Positions 22,059 to 27,250 of a stretch of DNA of 37,476 nt are shown here, one piece after another. Where the stretch lies: the IMG/VR virus record IMGVR_UViG_3300032087_004624, positions 1 to 37,476 of that record. The stretch is one strand, 5' to 3'. The notes under the pieces are model-generated. The model did not search any database, was not told the DNA's origin, and saw nothing but the letters and a program-made list of their open reading frames with translations. Position numbers and translations under genes: made by a program. Origin of the DNA: a virus. Within the stretch, counting starts at the first letter, position 1, and each line of letters begins with the position of its first letter.

Positions 22059-22257
22059 ACAAGATAAAATTAATCCGTCTTATTATAGAAAAAATATTGA
22101 AGTGACTGATTTTATTATTGAATATGGCATGGATTTTTTAGAAGGGAATATAATTAAGTATGTTACCCGTTATAAAGATAAGAATGGCATTGAAGATCTA
22201 AAAAAAGCTAAATGGTATTTAGATAAATTAATTAAACAAAAGGAGAAAAATGAATAA
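22048..22257 (+). CDS. DUF3310-family small protein
   Basis: A 69-residue protein from GTG 22048 (MSREQDKINPSYYRKNIEVT). The core IEYGMDFLEGNIIKYVTRYK, then DKNGIEDLKKAKWYLDKLI, is the DUF3310 (PF11753) signature: NxxKYxxRYxxKNGxxDLxKAxWYL. Members are common in phages, sometimes called nucleotide-kinase-like, but no activity can be inferred at this size. AGGAG lies 11-15 bases upstream of the GTG. It overlaps the next gene by 8 bases. Confidence 0.85.
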   Translation: MSREQDKINPSYYRKNIEVTDFIIEYGMDFLEGNIIKYVTRYKDKNGIEDLKKAKWYLDKLIKQKEKNE

Positions 22258-22408
22258 ATCAAACTCACCCTACTCAACGATTGCTGTGAGGCATGAAGTG
22301 CATGCACGATTAAAAAAGTTGGCTGTTAAACGGTTTCAATCAATTACAAAGTTGATTGAACAGTTGATTGAGAATGAAGAACAAAAAGAAAAGAAGAGGA
22401 AAAAATGA
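22250..22408 (+). CDS. Ribbon-helix-helix DNA-binding protein
   Basis: A 52-residue protein: MNKSNSPYSTIAVRHEVHAR, then LKKLAVKRFQSITKLIEQLI and a lysine/glutamate tail. The pattern (short strand STIAVR, helix with HARLKKLA, turn, helix beginning SITKLIEQLI) is that of Arc/MetJ/CopG-type ribbon-helix-helix repressors, which bind DNA as dimers through the strand. The ribosome site AAGGAG lies 5 bases from ATG. It is the only recognised transcription-factor-like gene in the window and thus the prime candidate to bind the recurrent AAGTTATAAC-like sites. The stop overlaps the next start (ATGA). Confidence 0.75.
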   Translation: MNKSNSPYSTIAVRHEVHARLKKLAVKRFQSITKLIEQLIENEEQKEKKRKK

Positions 22409-22611
22409 TAAAAGTCTATTCTTTTTTTATATTGTTTTTCTTCGTTAGGTTTTACCACTCTATCATTATGAAACAGCCCATGCGTACGTTTATATTTTTT
22501 ATAAAGTATGCACCTGAGGAGATACGAAAAGGTTTTATGCATAAGTTATTTTTTAAAAATAATGATGTGTATAAAATATTTAACGATTATTTAGAGGAGC
22601 AAAAATTATGA
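22405..22611 (+). CDS. Small protein with hydrophobic N terminus
   Basis: A 68-residue protein. Residues 1-16 (MIKVYSFFILFFFVRF) are strongly hydrophobic, followed by a helical C-terminal part (FIKYAPEEIRKGFMHKLFFK, NDVYKIFNDYLEE). A signal anchor with an internal or cytoplasmic helical domain is likely. The start overlaps the ribbon-helix-helix stop as ATGA and its end overlaps the next gene as ATGA, so it is translationally coupled on both sides. Unknown family. Confidence 0.6.
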   Translation: MIKVYSFFILFFFVRFYHSIIMKQPMRTFIFFIKYAPEEIRKGFMHKLFFKNNDVYKIFNDYLEEQKL

Positions 22612-22781
22612 CATCTTTTTTATTTTATCATTTAGTTGCTGTTTTCAGCGTTCTTTTCCTAGGCTATTGTTTAGGAAGATGGCACATACGACGAGTCTAT
22701 GATGCTCGCCTGGAAGAGGAATATAATAAAGGTTTACGTGATGGAGATCCAGAATGGCGCGCAAGAAAAACAAGAATATAG
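22608..22781 (+). CDS. 57-residue single-pass membrane protein
   Basis: It reads MTSFLFYHLVAVFSVLFLGY, then CLGRWHIRRVYDARLEEEYN and KGLRDGDPEWRARKTRI. There is one N-terminal transmembrane segment with a basic stop-transfer (RWHIRR), then a charged tail. A good GAGGAG site precedes the ATG, which overlaps the previous stop. The last 28 bases overlap the following gene in another frame. No named family; probably an inner-membrane early protein. Confidence 0.6.
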   Translation: MTSFLFYHLVAVFSVLFLGYCLGRWHIRRVYDARLEEEYNKGLRDGDPEWRARKTRI

Positions 22782-22954
22782 AAAAGTGTTTACGTGCTGC
22801 ATTGGAGAAGATTAGTAAAAAAGCCGTACGGGAACCCCGTACCGCGCGCGAAGTCGCCGATCGATTGTTGTGGGAACGATTGAGAATTATTATTTGGAGA
22901 AGATATGAAATTAGAGGATTTGACCAAGAAACCGTGTCCCGCGTGCAAGGGTAA
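22754..22954 (+). CDS. Small basic early protein
   Basis: A 66-residue, strongly basic protein (MARKKNKNIEKCLRAALEKI, then SKKAVREPRTAREVADRLLW and ERLRIIIWRRYEIRGFDQET). A nucleic-acid-binding role fits the charge but no motif supports it. A GGAG site lies 7 bases from the ATG. It overlaps the previous gene by 28 bases and the next by 50, and its stop overlaps another start (TAATG at 22952-22956), so three frames are in use here. Confidence 0.5.
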   Translation: MARKKNKNIEKCLRAALEKISKKAVREPRTAREVADRLLWERLRIIIWRRYEIRGFDQETVSRVQG

Positions 22955-23093
22955 TGGGTATATACGTCTTACGTTCGAAGGTGAAAGTGCAACGCAACAA
23001 TGTCAAACGTGCGAGAGTGAGGGAGAAATTTGGGTTCGACGTGTACCGCGATCCGTGGTTCAAGAGCAAGAAGAAAAGAAGCAAATTCATTGA
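22905..23093 (+). CDS. Small zinc-finger protein, DnaJ-like cysteine repeats
   Basis: A 62-residue protein with two CxxC pairs: KKPCPACKGNGYIRL and QQCQTCESEGEIWV. CxxCxGxG is the DnaJ zinc-finger half-motif, found alone in many phage and bacterial small proteins, where it may bind zinc and unfolded protein or nucleic acid. There is a good GGAGA site. Its 3' three-quarters share DNA with a second plausible gene (22954-23142) in another frame. Confidence 0.65.
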   Translation: MKLEDLTKKPCPACKGNGYIRLTFEGESATQQCQTCESEGEIWVRRVPRSVVQEQEEKKQIH

Positions 23094-23142
23094 TGCATGT
23101 CCCGTGGTCCGTGTTCAACAAGGAAAACCTATACCTTTTTAA
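22954..23142 (+). CDS. Overlapping small basic protein
   Basis: A 62-residue basic protein (MGIYVLRSKVKVQRNNVKRA, then REKFGFDVYRDPWFKSKKKR and FIDACPVVRVQQGKPIPF). Its ATG overlaps the stop of the gene at 22754-22954 (TAATG), so ribosomes finishing there could restart here. It overlaps the zinc-finger gene for 140 bases. It extends 49 bases beyond that gene, where no other coding exists, which argues that it is used. No family recognised. It could still be a chance frame in GC-richer DNA. Confidence 0.4.
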   Translation: MGIYVLRSKVKVQRNNVKRARVREKFGFDVYRDPWFKSKKKRSKFIDACPVVRVQQGKPIPF

Positions 23143-23164
23143 AAGTTTAGTATAAAATTATAGG

Positions 23165-23202
23165 TGTAGACGGAGTTTTTATTCTTTTTCACTTCGTCTA
23201 CA
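23165..23202 (+). terminator. Hairpin terminator after the small-gene cluster
   Basis: TGTAGACGGAGT (23165-23176) pairs with ACTTCGTCTACA (23191-23202), 12 bp with one G-T wobble, around a T-rich 14-base loop; TTTTATTAT follows. It ends the chain of small early genes. Confidence 0.6.
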
Positions 23203-23217
23203 TTTTATTATAAGTTA

Positions 23218-23246
23218 TTGTGTACTTATAAATTTTCAGGTATACA
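23218..23246 (+). promoter_or_regulatory. Sigma70-like promoter with ACTTATAA in its spacer
   Basis: TTGTGT (23218-23223) and TATACA (23241-23246) are 17 bases apart. The spacer begins ACTTATAA and the upstream flank contains TTATAAGTTA (23208-23217), both forms of the recurrent early motif. It would drive the two genes before the terminase region. Confidence 0.5.
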
Positions 23247-23295
23247 ATTAAGACTGTTATATGGCTGAACCGTTATGGTGGCTAAGGAGCAGTTT

Positions 23296-23502
23296 ATGAG
23301 TGATGATATTTTACTGGAAGCGCAAGCTAATGTCATCGATCACTTATTGGAGGGTCTTGCACCTAATGATTTTTCCTCCAGGTGCGCCCTCCTAATTAAC
23401 GAATTTAAATTTATTGATCATCAAGCAGCTTCTAAATATATTAATAAAAAATTAAAGGAGAGACATGGTAACGTCCTCACATTTACCCCGAAGTCCGATT
23501 AA
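23296..23502 (+). CDS. Small early protein, function unknown
   Basis: A 68-residue protein from ATG 23296 (MSDDILLEAQANVIDHLLEG). An in-frame ATG at 23275 would add MVAKEQF but would place the clear Shine-Dalgarno AAGGAG inside the gene, so I use 23296. It is acidic and helical, containing CALLINEFKFIDHQAASKYI, and ends KERHGNVLTFTPKSD. No family recognised. It overlaps the next gene by 38 bases in another frame. Confidence 0.55.
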   Translation: MSDDILLEAQANVIDHLLEGLAPNDFSSRCALLINEFKFIDHQAASKYINKKLKERHGNVLTFTPKSD

Positions 23503-23671
23503 GGAAGTTTTTACCTGTCCTGATTGTAATAAAGTTCACGTTACATTTTGGGATAATGTTAAAAAAATTTATAGTCAACAAGAGTGGCAATATATCGTAG
23601 ATCAAGGCGTACAAGCATTGAAGAAAATTACAAATGTAATGCCTATATCTGATGATCCAAAAGTATTTTAA
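23465..23671 (+). CDS. Small protein with one CxxC, function unknown
   Basis: A 68-residue protein starting MVTSSHLPRSPIKEVFTCPD. FTCPDCNKVHVTFW resembles the first half of a zinc ribbon, but no second cysteine pair follows, so metal binding would need a dimer. The rest is a helix (QQEWQYIVDQGVQALKKITN). AAGGAGAGAC gives a good ribosome site. It is the last gene before the iteron cluster. Confidence 0.6.
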   Translation: MVTSSHLPRSPIKEVFTCPDCNKVHVTFWDNVKKIYSQQEWQYIVDQGVQALKKITNVMPISDDPKVF

Positions 23672-23733
23672 AGTTCTCTCTATATAAGTAATTATTTTGA
23701 AAAAAATATTTTTTTACTTTTTGCTCAAATATG

Positions 23734-23841
23734 AGGTAACACAGGTAACATTTGGCTACAACATGCAGAAAACCTACAAAAAAGTGTTACCTATTGTGTT
23801 ACCTGAGAGACTTTTTTTCAGGTAACAGGTAACAGGTATAA
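23734..23841. repeat. GGTAACA iteron cluster with long hairpin, upstream of terS
   Basis: GGTAACA occurs at 23735-23741, 23744-23750, 23821-23827 and 23828-23834, and inverted (TGTTACC) at 23785-23791 and 23797-23803; a degenerate seventh is at 23835-23841. The first four form a hairpin: AGGTAACACA (23734-23743) with TGTGTTACCT (23795-23804) and GGTAACA with TGTTACC inside, 17 bp with a 3-base bulge. The whole gap 23672-23918 has no gene; it also contains poly-A/T tracts and a CGCGCGCG run (23855-23862). Candidate terminase recognition (pac/cos) or replication origin. Confidence 0.6.
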
Positions 23842-23918
23842 ACCTTTCTGGTATCGCGCGCGGGGGTAAAATGGTAAAAATTTTAATTTTGATAAAAATG
23901 CTGTATAAGGGGTAAACT

Positions 23919-24434
23919 ATGAAAAAAACTAATATTGTTGAAATAACTCCTCAACAAAGAAAATTTTGTGAGTTAATTATTATGTATGATGGCGAATGGA
24001 CAGCAACTCAATGTGCCATTGAAGCAGGATATTCTGAAAAGTCAGCTAGAGTTATTGCTAGTCAATTACAAAATAGAGAGAAGTATCCAAAAGTTTATGA
24101 TTATTTGCTAGAGCTAAGAGAAGAGCAACACAAAAAATATCATGTCAATTATAATCGTCACATGAGAAGGCTTGCGAGTTTATCAAAAGCAGCAGAAGAA
24201 AAAGGCAATTATACGGCAGCCGTAAGTGCTGAAGTTTCAAGAGGAAAAGCAGCAGGTTTGTATGTTGATAGAAAAGAAATTTTGACAGGATCAATTGATA
24301 GTATGCCTAAGGCAGAGGTTGAAAGAAGACTTGCTGACTTGAAAAAAAGGTTTCCAAAAGTAGTAAATGCACTTTCACGTGAAAAGAAAAAAGGAAATGA
24401 AAGAGAAGAATATTTGGAAAACGATAAGACTTAA
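23919..24434 (+). CDS. terS: Terminase small subunit
   Basis: A 171-residue protein. The N-terminal part TPQQRKFCELIIMYDGEWTA then TQCAIEAGYSEKSARVIASQ and LQNREKYPKVYDYL is the Terminase_2 (PF03592) DNA-binding helix-turn-helix pattern (QxxFxE ... ATQxAIxAGYS ... AxxxASxLL). A helical oligomerisation part follows, with a basic C-terminal tail (ALSREKKKGNEREEY). It binds phage DNA at the packaging start and feeds it to the large subunit. Ribosome site AGGGG. It is separated from terL (27251) by a 2.8-kb accessory island, which is unusual. The GGTAACA cluster just upstream is its likely target by position. Confidence 0.85.
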   Translation: MKKTNIVEITPQQRKFCELIIMYDGEWTATQCAIEAGYSEKSARVIASQLQNREKYPKVYDYLLELREEQHKKYHVNYNRHMRRLASLSKAAEEKGNYTAAVSAEVSRGKAAGLYVDRKEILTGSIDSMPKAEVERRLADLKKRFPKVVNALSREKKKGNEREEYLENDKT

Positions 24435-24825
24435 CAGTAATATTGTTAAGTGGGATAGAGTTGAATCTAAAACATCTCCTGGAATCCCTGATTTACATGG
24501 GTTTTTTAAAGATATTGATACAGGCTTTGGACATACGTTTTGGGTCGAATTAAAATTAACTAAGACTAACAAAGTTTTGTTAAGTTCTAAGCAAATTGCA
24601 TGGCATCATCGCTTTGAAAAGTATGGTGGAACATCTTTCATCTGCGTTAAGGCCCTCTTACAGAGGTCACTGCTGATATATGTGGGAAAAAGGGCCACGG
24701 ATCTCGGGGAAAAAGGCTTGAAGCTCGCCCCAGACTTGGTCATGACCGAAACATGGGCCGAGGACCGCTTTGTGGAGCTCGTAAAAATACGCCAAAAATA
24801 CGCCAAACCCTACGCCTCTATATAG
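24367..24825 (+). CDS. VRR-NUC-like nuclease
   Basis: A 152-residue protein (start uncertain: ATG 24367 or ATG 24397). The catalytic pattern is SKTSPGIPDLHG, then FWVELKLTKTNKVLLSSKQI, then FEKYGGTSFICVKA: G-x-P-D, E-x-K and a glutamine in helix 3, as in VRR-NUC/Holliday-junction-resolvase-like PD-(D/E)xK enzymes (PF08774). It would cut branched DNA or act in repair or recombination. Base composition turns GC-richer in the second half, and the last residues (RQKYAKPYASI) are encoded by a copy of the boundary repeat, suggesting a re-made C terminus. It overlaps terS by 68 bases. Confidence 0.75.
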   Translation: MHFHVKRKKEMKEKNIWKTIRLNSNIVKWDRVESKTSPGIPDLHGFFKDIDTGFGHTFWVELKLTKTNKVLLSSKQIAWHHRFEKYGGTSFICVKALLQRSLLIYVGKRATDLGEKGLKLAPDLVMTETWAEDRFVELVKIRQKYAKPYASI

Positions 24826-24860
24826 ATTGATTAGCATCACCTGGCGTGCAGCTGGGATGG
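24783..24860 (+). repeat. Boundary repeat, copy 1
   Basis: AAAAATACGCCAAAAATACG ... TATATAGAT ... CATCACCTGG ... GCAGCTGG. It covers the end of the nuclease gene. A related fragment (GAAATCCGCCAAAAATTACC) follows near 24884-24903. Confidence 0.5.
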
Positions 24861-24942
24861 CGGGAAGACTTTAAAATATGGCAGAAATCCGCCAAAAATT
24901 ACCCTGAGGCGTGAGCTGGCCCTGCCAGGGCCCTGGAAGCTG

Positions 24943-25033
24943 GGGAAAAAATACGCTGACTTTTCGCCGTTTTCTGGGCTTTTATATAGATTCGTTCAGG
25001 TCTCCTGTCCCGCAGCTGAGTTTGCCGCTGGGG
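24943..25033 (+). repeat. Boundary repeat, copy 2
   Basis: GAAAAAATACGCTGACTTTT, then CGCCGTTTTCTGGGCTTT, TATATAGAT, CAGGTCTCC and GCAGCTGAG. This is the fullest copy, non-coding, ahead of the GP88-type gene. A GGCCCT-GCC-AGGGCC hairpin lies just upstream (24918-24932). Confidence 0.55.
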
Positions 25034-25053
25034 AAAAATAAATTTTTAATTGG

Positions 25054-25081
25054 TTGACTTATAATAAGTTATAACTATATT
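25054..25081 (+). promoter_or_regulatory. Sigma70-like promoter with AGTTATAACT palindrome in spacer
   Basis: TTGACT (25054-25059) and TATATT (25076-25081) are 16 bases apart. The 10-bp palindrome AGTTATAACT (25067-25076) sits between them, an ideal place for a repressor. It drives the GP88-type gene. Confidence 0.6.
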
Positions 25082-25103
25082 CTATTATAAAAAAGGGGTT
25101 ATT

Positions 25104-25739
25104 ATGTTTACAGTAAAAGAAGCGTGGGCGCTGGTCGGGGGCTTGTCTAAGCCGTCCAAGATGCCGGGCCACGGCTATGGATTAAGTGCTAAAGATTGCA
25201 AGACAGGAAGTATATTAAGAAAAGTTGCTAACAGTGTTTGCTCTGCTTGTTACGCGTTAAAGGGTCGTTATGTTTTCCCGAATGTGTACGAGGCGCACCA
25301 GCGCCGATTAAAATCAATTGAAAATAAATTATGGGTTGAGGCGATGGCCTCATTAATTAATTGGTATAAGAACAAATCAAAATATTTTAGATGGCACGAT
25401 AGCGGAGATCTCCAGGGCGTGGCTCATTTAAAGAAAATTGTTGAAGTGTGCAACAAAACGCCGGGCGTGATGCACTGGCTGCCAACGCGTGAAGCTGGTT
25501 TCATTAAAGAATATAAAAACAAATACGGCGAGTTTCCAAAAAATTTAGTTGTCAGGATATCGGCGACGATGGTCAACGGCGTCCCGCATAAGTTCCACGG
25601 TCACAGCTCCACGGTTGTCACCAGCGAAGACCTGGCGACGTCACACCTATGCAAAGCATATAAACAAGGCAATGAATGCAAGACTTGCCGGGCGTGTTGG
25701 GATCCAAAACATCCTGATATAGCATACTTAAAACATTAG
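25104..25739 (+). CDS. GP88-family phage protein
   Basis: A 211-residue protein. Motifs: LSAKDCKTGSILRKVANSVC followed by SACYALKGRY, then RWHDSGDLQG, MHWLPTREAG, NLVVRISATMV and C-terminal CKTCRACWD. This is the GP88 (PF17338) pattern of mycobacteriophage and marine phage proteins. Three or four cysteine groups (CKTG, CxxCYA, CKTCRACW) point to a metal or iron-sulfur site; the chemistry is not known to me. The first 40 codons are GC-richer than most phage genes. It stands as a separate cassette between two boundary repeats and has its own promoter. Confidence 0.8.
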   Translation: MFTVKEAWALVGGLSKPSKMPGHGYGLSAKDCKTGSILRKVANSVCSACYALKGRYVFPNVYEAHQRRLKSIENKLWVEAMASLINWYKNKSKYFRWHDSGDLQGVAHLKKIVEVCNKTPGVMHWLPTREAGFIKEYKNKYGEFPKNLVVRISATMVNGVPHKFHGHSSTVVTSEDLATSHLCKAYKQGNECKTCRACWDPKHPDIAYLKH

Positions 25740-25747
25740 GGGGAACG

Positions 25748-26002
25748 ATGTCGACAAAATACGCTGACTTTTCGCCACGTCTGTGGCCTTACTATACATT
25801 ACACAAGCCGCCAGCGGCGAGTTTCTCCGTTGTCAAGCCCAAAGAATCGGCAGAAAACAGCCATTTTTTACGTCCATCTGAGCCTGAAGCTTCGCCTCCA
25901 GGTGAGCTTCTGAGAAAAAATACGCTGAAATATCGCCGTTTTCTGGGGTTTCTTATAGATCCAGGTGCCCCGGAACGGGATGCAGCTGAGTGGCAGCTAT
26001 GA
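25748..26002 (+). CDS. Possible small protein built from boundary repeats
   Basis: An 84-codon frame starting MSTKYADFSPRLWPYYTLHK behind a GGGGGA ribosome site, ending in an ATGA overlap with the next membrane-protein gene. Both features favour translation. Yet much of it is made of two boundary repeats (its start and its last 28 codons), and the product is proline-, serine- and arginine-rich without recognisable fold. It may be a recently formed frame or a leader that couples translation of the next gene. Treat as doubtful. Confidence 0.35.
   Translation: MSTKYADFSPRLWPYYTLHKPPAASFSVVKPKESAENSHFLRPSEPEASPPGELLRKNTLKYRRFLGFLIDPGAPERDAAEWQL
25754..25800 (+). repeat. Boundary repeat, copy 3 (left half)
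   Basis: ACAAAATACGCTGACTTTTC then GCCACGTCTGTGGCCTTAC. It begins inside the first codons of the following frame and lacks the TATATAGAT and GCAGCTG parts. Confidence 0.45.
25913..25998 (+). repeat. Boundary repeat, copy 4
   Basis: GAAAAAATACGCTGAAATAT, then CGCCGTTTTCTGGGG, CTTATAGATCCAGGTG and GCAGCTGAGTGGCAGCT. It ends right at the start of the 39-residue membrane gene. Confidence 0.55.
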
Positions 26003-26118
26003 TGTTTTTCTTTATCACCTTTATTATTTTGGTTGCTGTCGGTCGAAACCCTTTTGTTGCGTTCCTTTTTGCTAGTTTGTTCGCACTATTCTTCGCAGTT
26101 CATGGGTTCTTGTCGTGA
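25999..26118 (+). CDS. 39-residue hydrophobic membrane protein
   Basis: A tiny frame MMFFFITFIILVAVGRNPFV followed by AFLFASLFALFFAVHGFLS. Two hydrophobic segments around GRNP form a likely membrane hairpin, very like the layout of the 44-residue protein at 21736. It starts by ATGA overlap with the preceding frame and is flanked by boundary repeats on both sides, so it looks like a single-gene cassette. Function unknown. Confidence 0.55.
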   Translation: MMFFFITFIILVAVGRNPFVAFLFASLFALFFAVHGFLS

Positions 26119-26195
26119 AAAATACATCAGTTGTTCGCCACTCGTGTGGTCTTTATATAGATCTAGAACACATCACCTGGGCTGACCTGGAGTGA
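26116..26195 (+). repeat. Boundary repeat, copy 5
   Basis: GTGAAAAATACATCAGTTG, TTCGCCACTCGTGTGGTC, TATATAGATCTAG, CATCACCTGGGCTGACCTGG. In this copy TTGTTC and TATATA are exactly 17 bases apart, a promoter-like arrangement. Confidence 0.5.
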
Positions 26196-26200
26196 TTAAT

Positions 26201-26222
26201 TTTTCCTGTCATTTTCCTGTCA
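26201..26222 (+). repeat. Tandem 11-bp repeat
   Basis: TTTTCCTGTCA occurs twice in immediate succession (26201-26211 and 26212-26222). The 11-bp period puts both copies on about the same face of the helix, as for operator half-sites. Confidence 0.5.
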
Positions 26223-26273
26223 TCAGAATTTTTGGAGTTTAAATTATATGAAAAAATAAATTATTATTTTCTT

Positions 26274-26295
26274 TACTTATAATTAATTATAAGTA
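26274..26295. promoter_or_regulatory. Perfect 22-bp palindrome, ACTTATAA half-sites
   Basis: TACTTATAATT and its exact reverse complement AATTATAAGTA meet without spacer. It carries the early motif on both strands and lies 63 bases before the ATG at 26358. Likely operator. Confidence 0.5.
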
Positions 26296-26297
26296 GA

Positions 26298-26326
26298 TTG
26301 GTATTTGTATTAATAGTTAATACTAG
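26298..26326 (+). promoter_or_regulatory. Possible promoter for the 26358 operon
   Basis: TTGGTA (26298-26303) and TACTAG (26321-26326), 17 bases apart, downstream of the 22-bp palindrome. The -10 match is weak. Confidence 0.3.
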
Positions 26327-26357
26327 CCTTAAACGATTAAACTAAAGGAGTTACATC

Positions 26358-26720
26358 ATGGCTAAAAAATTAAATGCTTTTGAAATAAAGTTATTACTTG
26401 AGTACAGACAGTACCAAGATATTAAAAACCTTGCAGATAAAAAGTGTAAGGAATTACAAAAACAAGTCTATCAATTAATTGATGATAAGAACTTAACTGA
26501 AAAAGAAAACTTTATCTTTACTCATAACAATAATGTTTTCTCAATTAGTGAAGTGAATAGATCATTAACTGATATGAAACAAGTAAGGGAAATCTTAACA
26601 CAGAAAAAGATACAAATTCCAGTTAAGACTTCAAGTTACTATGCTATCAAGAATGTAACCAATTCTAAAGAGGTTGAGTTACAAATTGAAGAGCAACTAG
26701 GGAGGATAGCTAATGCCTAA
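26358..26720 (+). CDS. Small helical protein, function unknown
   Basis: A 120-residue protein starting MAKKLNAFEIKLLLEYRQYQ. It is lysine- and glutamine-rich, with a coiled-coil-like first half (KNLADKKCKELQKQVYQLID), then a beta-like segment FIFTHNNNVFSISEVNRSL. An ideal ribosome site (AAAGGAGTTACATC) precedes it. It overlaps the following gene by 8 bases. Composition returns to the AT-rich phage average here, marking the end of the GC-richer island. No family recognised. Confidence 0.65.
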   Translation: MAKKLNAFEIKLLLEYRQYQDIKNLADKKCKELQKQVYQLIDDKNLTEKENFIFTHNNNVFSISEVNRSLTDMKQVREILTQKKIQIPVKTSSYYAIKNVTNSKEVELQIEEQLGRIANA

Positions 26721-26982
26721 CGATTTAGTAACACAATTACAAAACCTAAGAAATTTAACTAATACTAACCGCTCAAATAGAGCGGTTAACAACAGAGAGA
26801 ATTCGGAGGTCGCAGAACCTTTAGTAAGTAATGATCAAGATGTAGATTGGCAATTGGTTGCTAGTTACCTTGATAGTGAAATGTTTTCTTTCATACTAAA
26901 GAATAGAGATAACCAAACAATAAAAGAGTTTGGCTTACATCTATCATCTAACCTAGCTAGTAAATTTGGCTTGACTAGATAA
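26713..26982 (+). CDS. Small protein, function unknown
   Basis: An 89-residue protein with an Asn/Arg-rich first half (NLTNTNRSNRAVNNRENSEV) and a more ordered second half (DWQLVASYLDSEMFSFILKN, then FGLHLSSNLASKFGLTR). It starts within the previous gene (AGGGAGG site) and is the last gene before the terL leader region. No recognised family. Confidence 0.55.
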   Translation: MPNDLVTQLQNLRNLTNTNRSNRAVNNRENSEVAEPLVSNDQDVDWQLVASYLDSEMFSFILKNRDNQTIKEFGLHLSSNLASKFGLTR

Positions 26983-26991
26983 CCTACGAAA

Positions 26992-27018
26992 TGGAGATGG
27001 TATTTGCTACCATCTCCA
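26992..27018. terminator. Perfect 11-bp hairpin after 26982
   Basis: TGGAGATGGTA (26992-27002) and TACCATCTCCA (27008-27018) around loop TTTGC. There is no T-run on either side, so it may be a factor-dependent terminator, mRNA-stabilising hairpin or protein site rather than an intrinsic terminator. Confidence 0.45.
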
Positions 27019-27250
27019 CACACTCTTCCACCAGCGTAACCAGCCAGTCCTGAAATAATCCCCGACTCACACGCCACTATATATAGTAGCTATTACATTT
27101 AGATATACCTCATCTAGAGTCCCAACTCGATTTTGCCAGAAATAATCCCTTAAAACGACGCCACCCCCCTCTCCCCCCTATACATTGTGGGCATGCACGT
27201 AGCGTGTAAGTTTTACACAAACGAATATATGTGCTAAACATCACAGAAAA
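27019..27250 (+). promoter_or_regulatory. Gene-free stretch upstream of terL
   Basis: With the hairpin it makes a 268-base gap. It holds CTATATATAG (27077-27086), a C-rich tract of CCACCCCCCTCTCCCCCC type near 27161-27178 (odd for this genome), and the inverted repeat GTGTAA-GTT-TTACAC (27204-27218). No convincing -35/-10 pair or ribosome site was found before the terL ATG. Confidence 0.35.

Noticed and set aside
23261-23299. 12-codon leader peptide MAEPLWWLRSSL before the gene at 23296
   Set aside because: Overlaps the next start as ATGA and has two tryptophans, but has no ribosome site and no paired attenuator hairpins; may be chance.
23734-23841. CRISPR array
   Set aside because: Repeats are 7 bases, in both orientations, with irregular spacing; no cas genes. 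No CRISPR-like array seen in the window.
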